From the NCBI RefSeq assembly GCF_008704495.1, contig NZ_CP023699.1, positions 5,580,001-5,644,000 of the forward strand: 64,000 nucleotides of DNA. The letters run 5' to 3'. The stretch is from Streptomyces kanamyceticus. Lineage in GTDB: Bacteria > Actinomycetota > Actinomycetes > Streptomycetales > Streptomycetaceae. Below, in pieces: positions 8,348 to 16,108 of the stretch (its first letter is position 1; each line of letters begins with the position of its first letter). Position numbers and translations under genes: made by a program. Under the pieces are notes generated by a model, which was not told where the DNA came from, did not search any database, and saw only the letters and a list, made by a program, of their open reading frames with translations.

Positions 8348-8726
8348 CGCTCCGCCGCTCCGCGACGGCCTCTCCCACCGACTCACCCGTCACGGCGCGT
8401 GTTCTCCCCCGCTCCGCGAGGGCCTTTCCCACCCGCCCGCCCGGCGCTCCGCACGGTCCGGCACGTGTTCTCCCCCGCTCCGCGAGGGTCTTTCCCGCCC
8501 GCCCGCCCGAATCTCCGCACGGTCCGGCGCGTGTTCTCCCTCGCTCCGCGAGGGTCTTTCCCGCCCGCCCGGCGCTCCGCACGGTCCGGCACCTGTTCTC
8601 CCCCGCTCCGCGAGGGCCTTTCCCGCCCGCCCGCCCGGCGCTCCGCACGGTCCGGCACCTGTTCTCCCCCGCTCCGCGAGGGCCATTCCCGCCCGCCCGC
8701 CCGTTGCTCCGCGCCGAGTCGTGCGT
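8348..8726 (+). repeat. Tandem array 1: five 62-66 bp hairpin units plus a degenerate sixth
   Basis: Units begin (at GTTCTCCC) at 8401, 8467, 8533, 8595 and 8661, spaced 66, 66, 62 and 66 bases; the short unit lacks one 4-base CCCG step. Each contains CGCTCCGCGAGGG, half of a near-perfect hairpin, followed by a CTTTCCCRCCCGCC tract and a CTCCGCACGGTCCGGCRC segment. A diverged copy precedes at about 8348. The same unit, in reverse orientation, forms array 2 at 10865-11500. There are no unique spacers, so this is not CRISPR. Confidence 0.9.
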
Positions 8727-8790
8727 CTGTGGTCCCGCTGTCTGCGGGGCGCGCCGCGCCGGGGGCCACCTGTCCGGGTGTTGTGGGGGA

Positions 8791-8871
8791 AATGTTTGGG
8801 CGGGTGGGTGGGGAGTACGGCGCGGAGCGGCGGCGGAGGGAGAGGGCGGTGCGGAGGGGGGATGTGCCGAG
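8791..8871 (+). repeat. 81-bp inverted block A, with G-quadruplex motif
   Basis: An 81-base segment that matches the reverse complement of 10546-10626 with five mismatches (about 94% by hand alignment). It starts with AATGTTTGGG and ends GATGTGCCGAG, and contains GGGCGGGTGGGTGGGG at 8798-8813, a four-tract G-quadruplex motif with one-base loops. Together with the two arrays it makes an inverted-repeat frame around the DUF3027 gene. Confidence 0.85.
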
Positions 8872-9202
8872 GGGGCACAGGGGGAACGGGGCCGAGGAGT
8901 GGGGCGGGGGCGTAGGCCGGGGGCCGGGCGCGGAGGCCCGTGGGGGAGGGGCGGAACGGGGGCTCGGGAGCCGGGGGCGTACGTCGGTGTAGGCCCAGGG
9001 GCCAGGAGAAGGTAGCGTGCGTAGCGCGCCTGCGGCGGTTGTTCTTGGCCGCGCGCCTCTCGGTCATCCCGCAGAATGGGTGACGTAGGTGCGCCCGAGA
9101 ACGTCGGGCGCGGACGTTGACGCGGCCCCCAGGTCCGCTCCGTCCGTACCCCCGCGTAAGGGTGGCGCACTCGTGAGACGGCGTAGGAGAGAAGCGATAC
9201 CT

Positions 9203-10141
9203 GTGAGCGCAGCGACAACGCGAAGCCGTACCCAGCGCACCCCGCGTACCCCGGACCGCCTGTGCGCCGAAGCGGTCGGCCTGGCGCGGGCCGCGGCCGA
9301 GGAGGCCGCCGCACCCGGTGTGGTCGGTGAGCACGTCGAGGTCGTCGTGGAGGGCGACCGGGTCGTCACACACCTCTTCGAATGCAAGGAATTCGGCTAC
9401 CGCGGCTGGCGCTGGGCGGTGACGGTCGCCCGTGCCTCGCGGGCCAAGGTCGTCACGCTCGACGAGACGGTGCTGCTGCCCGGTTCCGACGCGCTCCTCG
9501 CCCCCGAATGGGTGCCGTGGAGCGAGCGGCTGCGCCCTGGCGACATGGGCCCGGGCGACCTCCTGCCGACGGACGCGGAGGATCTGCGCCTCGAGCCCGG
9601 TTTCACCGGCGAGGAGGAGCCGCCGCCGAACTCCGCCGTGTCGGAGGAGATGGCCGAGCTCGTCGAGGCGGAGGACGCCGAGGTCACGGCGGGTCCGCCC
9701 GCCGAACTGCCGTTGGCGCCCGCGCGCGGTTCCATCGCGGCGGTCGCCGACGAACTGGGCATGCGGCGGGCCCGGGTCCTCTCCCGGTACGGGCTGCACA
9801 TCGCGGCCGACCGCTGGGAAGAGACGTACGGCGCGAAGACCCCGATGGCGCAGGCCGCGCCCGCGGGCTGTGTGAGCTGTGGATTCCTGGTGGCGATCGG
9901 CGGCTCGCTCGGTCAGGCGTTCGGTGTGTGCGCCAATGAGTTCGGGCCTGCGGACGGGCGGGTCGTCTCCCTCTCGTACGGCTGTGGAGGCCACTCGGAG
10001 GCGGCGGTCATGCCGAAGCCGCCGCGGCCGGCGCCGCCGGTGCTCGACGAGACGCGGGTGGACGTGTTGCCGTTGCGGCCCGCGGCGGATTCGGGGTCGG
10101 TGAGTGTGGAGGGGCCCAGTGAGGATCTGGGCCACTCCTAG
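9203..10141 (+). CDS. DUF3027 family protein with cysteine cluster
   Basis: A 312-residue soluble protein of the actinobacterial DUF3027 family, function unknown. The N-terminal half (about 20-120) contains VVTHLFECKEFGYRGWRWAV and APEWVPWSERLRPGD, the conserved family core. After an acidic linker, the C-terminal part has an HTH-like helix pair (IAAVADELGMRRARVLSRYG) and a putative metal site: CVSCGF, then CANEF, then YGCGGHSE, four cysteines and a histidine. The GTG start was chosen for the AGGAGA 12 bases upstream and because it begins VSAATTRSRT. It is bracketed on both sides by the inverted repeat system described separately. Confidence 0.87.
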   Translation: MSAATTRSRTQRTPRTPDRLCAEAVGLARAAAEEAAAPGVVGEHVEVVVEGDRVVTHLFECKEFGYRGWRWAVTVARASRAKVVTLDETVLLPGSDALLAPEWVPWSERLRPGDMGPGDLLPTDAEDLRLEPGFTGEEEPPPNSAVSEEMAELVEAEDAEVTAGPPAELPLAPARGSIAAVADELGMRRARVLSRYGLHIAADRWEETYGAKTPMAQAAPAGCVSCGFLVAIGGSLGQAFGVCANEFGPADGRVVSLSYGCGGHSEAAVMPKPPRPAPPVLDETRVDVLPLRPAADSGSVSVEGPSEDLGHS

Positions 10142-10545
10142 TTCCGGCGGCGGGTGACGGGGCCCCGGGTGTTCCTGTGCCATGGGCCCGGTCGGGTGCC
10201 TGAGCCGAACGGTGGCTCCTGCCCCCGCCGCGCTGCGCCCCCTGGCCGGTCCGGTCGGCAGCGCGTCCCTACGCCCAACACATCGGGCGTACGCCCCCGG
10301 ACCTGTCCCTCGGCCCCGTAGCCGAGGTCCCTGGCCCGCCCCTCAGCACGACGGCCCACGCTCGGCACGGTGGCCTGCGTCCTGGCCCGCCCCCAGCGCC
10401 GCGGCGGTGGCCTGCGCCTCCTGGCGGGTTCCGTCGGCTAGGTGACTTACGCCCCGGACCGCTCCTCAGCGCCGTGCTCCCTGTGACCGGCGCCGTGGCT
10501 CCTGTGCCCCCGCCCCGTTCCTCGAGCCCGTGGCTCCTGCGGCCT

Positions 10546-10626
10546 CTCGGCACATCTCCCCTCCGCACCGCCCCCTCCCTCCGTCGCCGCTCCGCGGCGT
10601 GCTCCCCACCCACCCGCCCAAACATT
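10546..10626 (-). repeat. 81-bp inverted block B, mate of block A
   Basis: The reverse complement of this segment aligns to 8791-8871 with five mismatches in 81 positions and no gaps. The G-quadruplex motif is preserved on the minus strand (the + strand reads CCCCACCCACCCGCCC at 10604-10619). It sits about 400 bases beyond the end of the DUF3027 gene, as block A sits about 330 before its start. Confidence 0.85.
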
Positions 10627-10864
10627 CCCGCGCGGGTAACTGTCACCGCGAAAGCGGCGAGGAACACCCACCCGCCGCTGCGCGGGCGGGAAGGCCCGCC
10701 GCAGAGCGGCGAAGCGGGGGTGAGCGCGGTGTTGTGGAAGGGCAGCGGTCCGGGTTGGCAGGGGCGCCGTGCGGTGCGCAGATCCGGGTGGGCAGGTGGC
10801 GAAGTGGGGTCACGTGCGCGGCGTTGACGGAGGGTTGGCCCGGGTCGGCCGGGCATGGGCTGGG

Positions 10865-11500
10865 CGGTGCGGAGCAACGGGTGGGCGAGTGGGAAGGGCC
10901 CTCGCGGAGCGGGGGGAGAGAACTTGTGCTGGGCGGTGCGGAGATTCGGGTGGGCGGGTGGGGATGGCCCTCGCGGAGCGAGGGAGAACACGTGCCGGAC
11001 CGTGCGGAGCGCCGGGCGGGCGGGAAAGACCCTCGCGGAGCGAGGGAGATACAGGTGCCGGACCGTGCGGAGCGCCGGGCGGGCGGGAAAGGCCCCCGCG
11101 GAGCGAGGGAGATACAGGTGCCGGACCGTGCGGAGCGCCGGGCGGGTGGGAAAGGCCCTCGCGGAGCGGGGGAGATACAGGTGCCGGACCGTGCGGAGCG
11201 CCGGGCGGGCGGGAAAGGCCCCCGCGGAGCGAGGGAGATACAGGTGCCGGACCGTGCGGAGCGCCGGGCGGGTGGGAAAGGCCCTCGCGGAGCGGGGGAG
11301 ATACAGGTGCCGGACCGTGCGGAGTGCCGGGTGGGCGGGTGGGAAGGGCCCTCGCGGAGCGGGGGAGAACAGGCGCCGGACGGTGCGGAGCAACGGGTGG
11401 GTGGGTGGGGACGGCCCCCGCGGAGCGGGGGAGAGCAGGTGCTGGGCGGGGCGGAGTGACGGGTGGGTGGGTGGGAGAGGCCGTCGCGGAGCGGCGGGGA
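10865..11500 (-). repeat. Tandem array 2: ten 62-69 bp hairpin units, inverted relative to array 1
   Basis: The hairpin core CKCGCGGAGCG recurs at 10901, 10970, 11032, 11095, 11158, 11221, 11284, 11351, 11417 and 11482. The central units are exactly 63 bases, and 11044-11169 is repeated exactly as 11170-11295, a 126-bp higher-order duplication. Cores read CCCTCGC-GGA-GCGAGGG, CCCCCGC-GGA-GCGGGGG or mixed forms, so the stem is kept while its sequence varies. The outer units on the right add GGGTGGGTGGGTGGGG (11395-11410) and GGGTGGGTGGGTGGG (11461-11475). Confidence 0.9.
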
Positions 11501-11876
11501 GCGTCCCGTCGGGTGGCAGCACCGGCGGGTTGGGCGCAGGGCAGGGCCCGGTGACGAGCGGCAGGCCCCCGCGGAGCGGAGTGGCGGGGCAGGCGGAGTG
11601 GCGGGGTGGAGCGGAGCAGAGTGGCGGGGCGGGGCAGGGGAGGCCCCCGCGGAGCGGGGGAGAGGGGGCGTGGGGCTCAGGAGCCAGTCTCCGCAGGCAC
11701 CGCCCCGTTCCGGCTCCAGCCCTCCCGCCAGGACGCGGTACCGTTCGCCCGCAGGCAAGACCGGATCAGACCCCCGCCTGAAGCAACATCGGCTCAGGCC
11801 CCCGCCCCGAGCAACACCAACACAACACCAGAACCCCGACACGAGCCCCCACCCCCCCCAAAGAAGAGAGACGACC

Positions 11877-14800
11877 GTGAGCAAGACCGTGCGGCCGGCG
11901 GCCGAGGGTATTGATCCCTTTGGTACCGCCCGCCTCCGCCGCGGAGTCCTCGACGCCTGGGCCGCCGCCCCGCCCCGCTTCCGCGAGGACGCCAACGCCG
12001 AGGAGGACCTCGCGCTCGGCGGCTACCGGGACCGGCTCGTCGTGGAGTTGGCGCAGAACGCCTCGGACGCGGCCGCCCGCGCGGGCGTTCCCGGGCGGCT
12101 CGCGCTGACCCTGCGCGACGGCGTCCTCGCCGCCGCGAACAGCGGCGCCCCGCTGGACGCGACCGGCGTGGAGTCCCTCTCCACGCTGCGCGCCTCCGCG
12201 AAGCGGGAGACCCCCGAGGGGGCCAGGGGCACGAGCGTGGGCCGTTTCGGCGTCGGCTTCGCCGCCGTGCTCGCGGTCTCCGACGAGCCCGCCGTCCTGG
12301 GCCGCACCGGCGGCGTCCGCTGGTCGCTCGCCGAGGCCCGTGAACTCGCCGCGGAGACCGCCAGGTTCAGCCCGGGCCTGGGCGACGAGATCCGCCGCAG
12401 GGACGGGCATGTCCCCCTGCTCCGGTTGCCCATGGCGGCGGAGGGCAGCGCGCCCGACGGGTACGACACGGTCGTCGTCCTGCCGTTGCGGGACGCCGCC
12501 GCCGAGGATCTGGTGGCTCGGCTCCTCGCGGGAGTCGACGACGCCCTGCTGCTAGCCCTGCCGGGGCTCGCCGAGGTCACCATCGAGACCCCGGACGGCA
12601 CCGACCGCACCGACCGCACCGACCGCACCGACCGCACCGGTCGCACCGTCCGCACCCTGCGCCGCCGCGCCGAGGCCCCGTACACCGTGGTCGAGGACAG
12701 CCGCGACGGTACGACGCGCTGGCGCACCGTCAGCAGTCAAGGCCCTCTCGACGCCGCGCTGTTGAAGGACCGGCCGGTCGAGGAGCGGCTGCGCCCGCAC
12801 TGGTCGGTCACCTGGGCCGTGCCCGTGGACCGCGACGGCGCTCCGGAGCGGCCCCGCAGCACGCCCGTGGTGCACGCGCCGACGCCGAGTGACGAGCCGC
12901 TGGGCGTACCGGCGTTGCTGATCGCGTCGTTCCCGCTGGACACCGCCCGGCGGCATGCCGCGCCGGGTCCGCTGACCGACTTCCTGGTGGAGCGCGCCGC
13001 GGAGGCGTACGTCGAACTCCTCGCCGACTGGCGGCCCGTCACCGAGGAGATCATCTCCTTGGTGCCGGGGCCGCTCGGCAGGAGCGAGCTGGACGGCGCG
13101 CTGCGCGGGGGCATCCTGGAGCGGCTGCCGCGCACCGCCTTCCTGCCGCCCGCGCTGCCCCGCGCCGAGATCCCCGACGTCCCCAACCTCCCCAACCTCC
13201 CCAACGTCGACGAGCTCGGCGAGGAGGACCTGCCCCAGGCCCTCCGCCCCCGCGACGCGGAAGTCGTCGAGGGCGCGGGCGCCGACACCGTGCGCGTGCT
13301 CGCCGAGGTGCTGCCCAGCCTGCTGCCCGCGGGCCTCGAACGCCGTGCCGAGCTGCGCACGCTCGGGGTGGCGCGGCTTCCGCTGACCGAGGCGGTCGAC
13401 CGGCTCGCCGGTCTGGAGCGGGACGCGGCCTGGTGGCGGCGGCTGTACGACACCTTGGCGGGCGTCGACCCCGACCGGCTCTCGGGGTTGCCCGTGCCGC
13501 TCGCCGACGGGCGTACGACGATCGGGCCCCGGCAGGTCCTGCTGCCCGCCGCGGGCGACGAGCGCGATCCCGCCTCGCTCGCCAGGCTGGGCCTGAAGGT
13601 CGCCCATCCGGAGGCCGTCCACCCCCTCCTGGAGAAGCTCGGCGCGCTCCCCGCGACGCCCCGCGCGATCCTGACGACCCCGCAGGTGCGCGCCGCCGTG
13701 GCCGCCTCCCTCGACGACGACACCTGGGACGAGGAGGCCCTGGACGCCGACGAGTTGGCGGACGTCGTGCTCGCGCTGGTGCGGGACGCCCGTCTCGCGC
13801 CGGGCGACGAGCCGTGGCTCGCCGCCCTCGCGCTGCCCGACGAGGACGGTGAACTCGCCCCCGCCGGTGAGCTGGTGCTCCCCGGCAGCGCGTTCGCCGA
13901 GGTGATGCGCGAGGACGAACTGGCCCTGGCCGACCAGGATCTCGCCGACCGCTGGGGCGAGGAGCCGCTGGCTGCCTGCGGGGTGCTCGCCACGTTCGCG
14001 TTGGTCCGCACCACCGATGTCGTACTGGATCCGGATGAACTGGAGCCGCGCGAAGGCGACTTCGCCGAGCCCGACGACGCGGGTCTCCTTGACGCCGTGG
14101 ACGTGTGGTGCGAGGACGTGCTCGACCGGCTGCCCGATACGCCGGTGCCGCCGGTCGCCACCGAGATCGTCGCCGTACGGGATCTGGATCTGGTCGACGA
14201 CGACTGCTGGCCGCGGGCGCTCGCGATGCTCTCGCGCCCGCCGCTGCGGGACGCGCTGACGCAGCCGTTGCGGGTGCTGCTGCCCGACGGCACGACGGAG
14301 ACCGTCCGTTCGTACACGGCGTGGTGGCTGCGCGGCCATCACGTCCTGGACGGGCGCCGTCCCGCCGGTCTGCGCGCCGCGGGCGGCGATCCGCTCCTGG
14401 TGGGTCTGTACGACGCGGCGGACGCCTCCGGCTTTGGCGACGAGGAGGTGCTGCGGGCCCTGGGCGTGCGGACCTCGGTCGGGGCGCTCCTCGCGGAGCC
14501 GGGCGGCGCGGCCGAGCTGCTCGACCGGCTCGCGGATCCGGAGAGGACCGTTTCGCCCGCCCAACTGCACGCGCTGTACGGGGCCCTTGCCGATCTCGAC
14601 CCGGAGCAGGTGACGCTCCCCGACGAGCTGCGCGCGGTGGTGGATGGCGAGGTCGTGGTGGTCGACGCGGCGGACGCGGTGGTCGCCGACGCGCCGGACC
14701 TGCTGCCGCTGGCCGAGGGCGTGCCGCTGCTTCCGGTGCGTTCGCGCAAGGCGGGGGACCTCGCGGAGCTGTTCCAGGTGCGGCGGCTGAGCGAGACGGC

Positions 14801-15095
14801 CGCGGTGGAGCCCGCGGGCCACGGCGTGGAGCACGCGGTGCCCGAGCCGGTGCGGATCCTGCTGGGGGCGGCGACCCCGGAGACGTACATCGAGCACGAG
14901 GAACTCGTCGTGGGCGGTGTGGATCTCGACTGGCGCCGCACTCCGGACGGCACCGTGCACGCGGCGACGCTGGAGGGTGTCGCGGCGGGGCTCGCCTGGG
15001 CGGCGGGGCAGTGGCCGCGCAGGTTCGAGGTGGCCGCGCTGCTCGAAGATCCTTCGCGGACCGCGGAGTTGGCGCGGGACCGCTGGTTCGACTGA
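11877..15095 (+). CDS. Giant sacsin-type protein with GHKL/HSP90-like ATPase domain
   Basis: A 1072-residue cytoplasmic protein. Residues about 45-200 carry a GHKL (HSP90/histidine kinase) ATP-binding fold: N-box VVELAQNASDAAARAG (55-70), G1 box AAANSGAPLD (86-94), and G2 lid SVGRFGVGFAAVLAVSD (120-136). This is the arrangement in the N-terminal repeat of sacsin. The remaining 800 residues are acidic, rich in leucine and proline, and have no domain I recognise. GTG at 11877 (VSKTVRPAAEG) follows a purine-rich ribosome site; the frame further upstream is repeat-derived. A chaperone-like or conformational ATPase role is inferred. Confidence 0.85.
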   Translation: MSKTVRPAAEGIDPFGTARLRRGVLDAWAAAPPRFREDANAEEDLALGGYRDRLVVELAQNASDAAARAGVPGRLALTLRDGVLAAANSGAPLDATGVESLSTLRASAKRETPEGARGTSVGRFGVGFAAVLAVSDEPAVLGRTGGVRWSLAEARELAAETARFSPGLGDEIRRRDGHVPLLRLPMAAEGSAPDGYDTVVVLPLRDAAAEDLVARLLAGVDDALLLALPGLAEVTIETPDGTDRTDRTDRTDRTGRTVRTLRRRAEAPYTVVEDSRDGTTRWRTVSSQGPLDAALLKDRPVEERLRPHWSVTWAVPVDRDGAPERPRSTPVVHAPTPSDEPLGVPALLIASFPLDTARRHAAPGPLTDFLVERAAEAYVELLADWRPVTEEIISLVPGPLGRSELDGALRGGILERLPRTAFLPPALPRAEIPDVPNLPNLPNVDELGEEDLPQALRPRDAEVVEGAGADTVRVLAEVLPSLLPAGLERRAELRTLGVARLPLTEAVDRLAGLERDAAWWRRLYDTLAGVDPDRLSGLPVPLADGRTTIGPRQVLLPAAGDERDPASLARLGLKVAHPEAVHPLLEKLGALPATPRAILTTPQVRAAVAASLDDDTWDEEALDADELADVVLALVRDARLAPGDEPWLAALALPDEDGELAPAGELVLPGSAFAEVMREDELALADQDLADRWGEEPLAACGVLATFALVRTTDVVLDPDELEPREGDFAEPDDAGLLDAVDVWCEDVLDRLPDTPVPPVATEIVAVRDLDLVDDDCWPRALAMLSRPPLRDALTQPLRVLLPDGTTETVRSYTAWWLRGHHVLDGRRPAGLRAAGGDPLLVGLYDAADASGFGDEEVLRALGVRTSVGALLAEPGGAAELLDRLADPERTVSPAQLHALYGALADLDPEQVTLPDELRAVVDGEVVVVDAADAVVADAPDLLPLAEGVPLLPVRSRKAGDLAELFQVRRLSETAAVEPAGHGVEHAVPEPVRILLGAATPETYIEHEELVVGGVDLDWRRTPDGTVHAATLEGVAAGLAWAAGQWPRRFEVAALLEDPSRTAELARDRWFD
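12599..12646 (+). repeat. In-frame 9-bp minisatellite (Asp-Arg-Thr repeat)
   Basis: Four to five copies of GACCGCACC inside the sacsin-type gene encode DRTDRTDRTDRTGRT at about residues 241-256. The 9-base period keeps the frame, so copy number can change without breaking the protein. A smaller in-frame repeat (CCCAACCTC, giving NLPNLPNV) lies near 13186-13206. Confidence 0.85.
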
Positions 15096-15110
15096 GGCTT
15101 GTGGACGGGT

Positions 15111-15151
15111 ATGCCGGGTTCCGCCCTGCCGAACGGGCGGCAACCCGGCAT
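15111..15151 (+). terminator. Strong hairpin terminator after the sacsin-type gene
   Basis: ATGCCGGGTT and AACCCGGCAT pair perfectly over ten bases, and inside them CCGCCC pairs with GGGCGG around an 8-base loop, with one bulged C. That is a stem of about 16 pairs starting 16 bases after the stop codon. There is no T-run, as usual for Streptomyces terminators. Confidence 0.75.
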
Positions 15152-15319
15152 TCTGTCGCCCGGCATTCCGCCACCCGGTCACACATTCTTCACCCGCTGT
15201 ACAACCAGTCACTCCTGTCACAGGTCTGATCTCGCGAGTCAACAGACTCCTAGATCACTGGGACCCCGCGTGACGGCGTGCAGCGCACCGCGGGTCCCCT
15301 TCTCCACATGGAGAAACGC

Positions 15320-16096
15320 ATGCGCATCCGTGCCACTGTGGCCGCCGTGTCCGGCGCCCTGGCCCTGTCCGCTTTCGCTGTTCCGGCCGCACAGGCCGAT
15401 GAGGCCGCAGGCGATCTCAAGATCACGAAGGTGAGCGTCAACGGCGGCAAGGACGTCGTGATCGGCACCTCGGCGATGAAGGAGTTCAAGCTCTCCATCA
15501 CCGCCACCGACCCGGCCGGCGTGCGGGGCGCCAGCGGCTTCCTGTGGTTCGGCCCGGACTTCAACACGTCCACCGAGGTCATCAGGCCGGTCGTCTTCAA
15601 CGCTCAGTGCGTGGCCGTGGACGACACCACGAAGACCTGCACCGACACGGTCGTCGCCTACCCGCAGGACCTCCGCAACGCCCACGCCGGGTCCCGCTGG
15701 AACGTGTTCGCCACCGCGGTCAACAACAACGGCGACAAGCACCGCGAGGAGTACCTCAAGTCGGAGGCCCGCCTGAAGCGTGCCGCCCGCCTGACCACCA
15801 ACGCCTCCCCCGAGCCCGTCAAGAAGGGCAAGACCATCACGGTCACCGGCGCCCTGACCCGCGCCAACTGGGAGACCTCGAAGTACGCGGGCTACACCAA
15901 GCAGGACGTGAAGCTGCAGTACAAGAAGAAGGGCACCAGCAGCTACACCACGCTCAAGACGGTCAAGTCCGACACCAAGGGCAACCTCAAGACCACGGTG
16001 AAGGCGTCCGCCGACGGCTACTTCCGCTACGTCTTCGCGGGCACCTCCACCACCCCGTCCGTGACGTCGACCAGTGACTTCGTCGACGTCCGCTAG
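15320..16096 (+). CDS. Secreted protein with calcium-binding-like/Ig-like repeats, function unknown
   Basis: A 258-residue exported protein. ATG at 15320 is preferred to the ATG at 15308 because GGAG lies six bases before it and the result (MRIRATVAAVSGALALSAFA) is a clean signal peptide, cleaved near AQA-DEA at about residue 28. The mature protein has a first beta-rich region with two cysteines (NAQCVAV and KTCTDTV) and a second region (about 165-258) of alternating lysine/threonine strands ending in DFVDVR, resembling an immunoglobulin-like fold. No enzymatic motif is seen. It probably acts in the cell envelope or medium. Confidence 0.85.
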   Translation: MRIRATVAAVSGALALSAFAVPAAQADEAAGDLKITKVSVNGGKDVVIGTSAMKEFKLSITATDPAGVRGASGFLWFGPDFNTSTEVIRPVVFNAQCVAVDDTTKTCTDTVVAYPQDLRNAHAGSRWNVFATAVNNNGDKHREEYLKSEARLKRAARLTTNASPEPVKKGKTITVTGALTRANWETSKYAGYTKQDVKLQYKKKGTSSYTTLKTVKSDTKGNLKTTVKASADGYFRYVFAGTSTTPSVTSTSDFVDVR

Positions 16097-16108
16097 TCCG
16101 CCCGCCCG

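Larger units (their letters stand above)
8256..9202. other. Gene-free repetitive region upstream of DUF3027 gene
   Basis: About 950 bases without a believable gene. Every long open frame here is made of repeated proline/arginine/glycine-rich peptides read through the tandem repeat. It contains the five-unit tandem array (8401-8726), the 81-bp inverted block (8791-8871) with a G-quadruplex motif, and then a less repetitive 300 bases that should hold the DUF3027 promoter. A GGAG-type ribosome site lies just before 9203. Confidence 0.8.
10142..11876. other. 1.7-kb gene-free repetitive region before the sacsin-type gene
   Basis: No believable gene. Open frames on both strands encode only repeated low-complexity peptides such as CRTVRSAGRAGK. 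Contents in order: a GC-rich stretch whose 10285-10312 part again resembles, inverted, the bases near 8970; inverted block B (10546-10626); tandem array 2 (10865-11500); further single hairpins of the CCCCCGCGGAGCGGGGG type near 11566 and 11645; and a C-rich leader ending in an AAGAAGAGAG purine stretch that serves as ribosome site for the GTG at 11877. Confidence 0.8.

Noticed and set aside
8348..11500. CRISPR array
   Set aside because: The repeated units are contiguous with no unique spacers, and no cas genes are present.
8390..11554. Long open frames on both strands through the tandem arrays
   Set aside because: They encode repeated low-complexity peptides in all frames, follow the repeat period, and lack ribosome sites. 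The frames that reach real genes from here were trimmed to internal starts.
13051..15186. Long antisense frames under the sacsin-type gene
   Set aside because: Arginine/proline-rich translations typical of the antisense of GC-biased coding DNA; the + strand gene has intact GHKL motifs.
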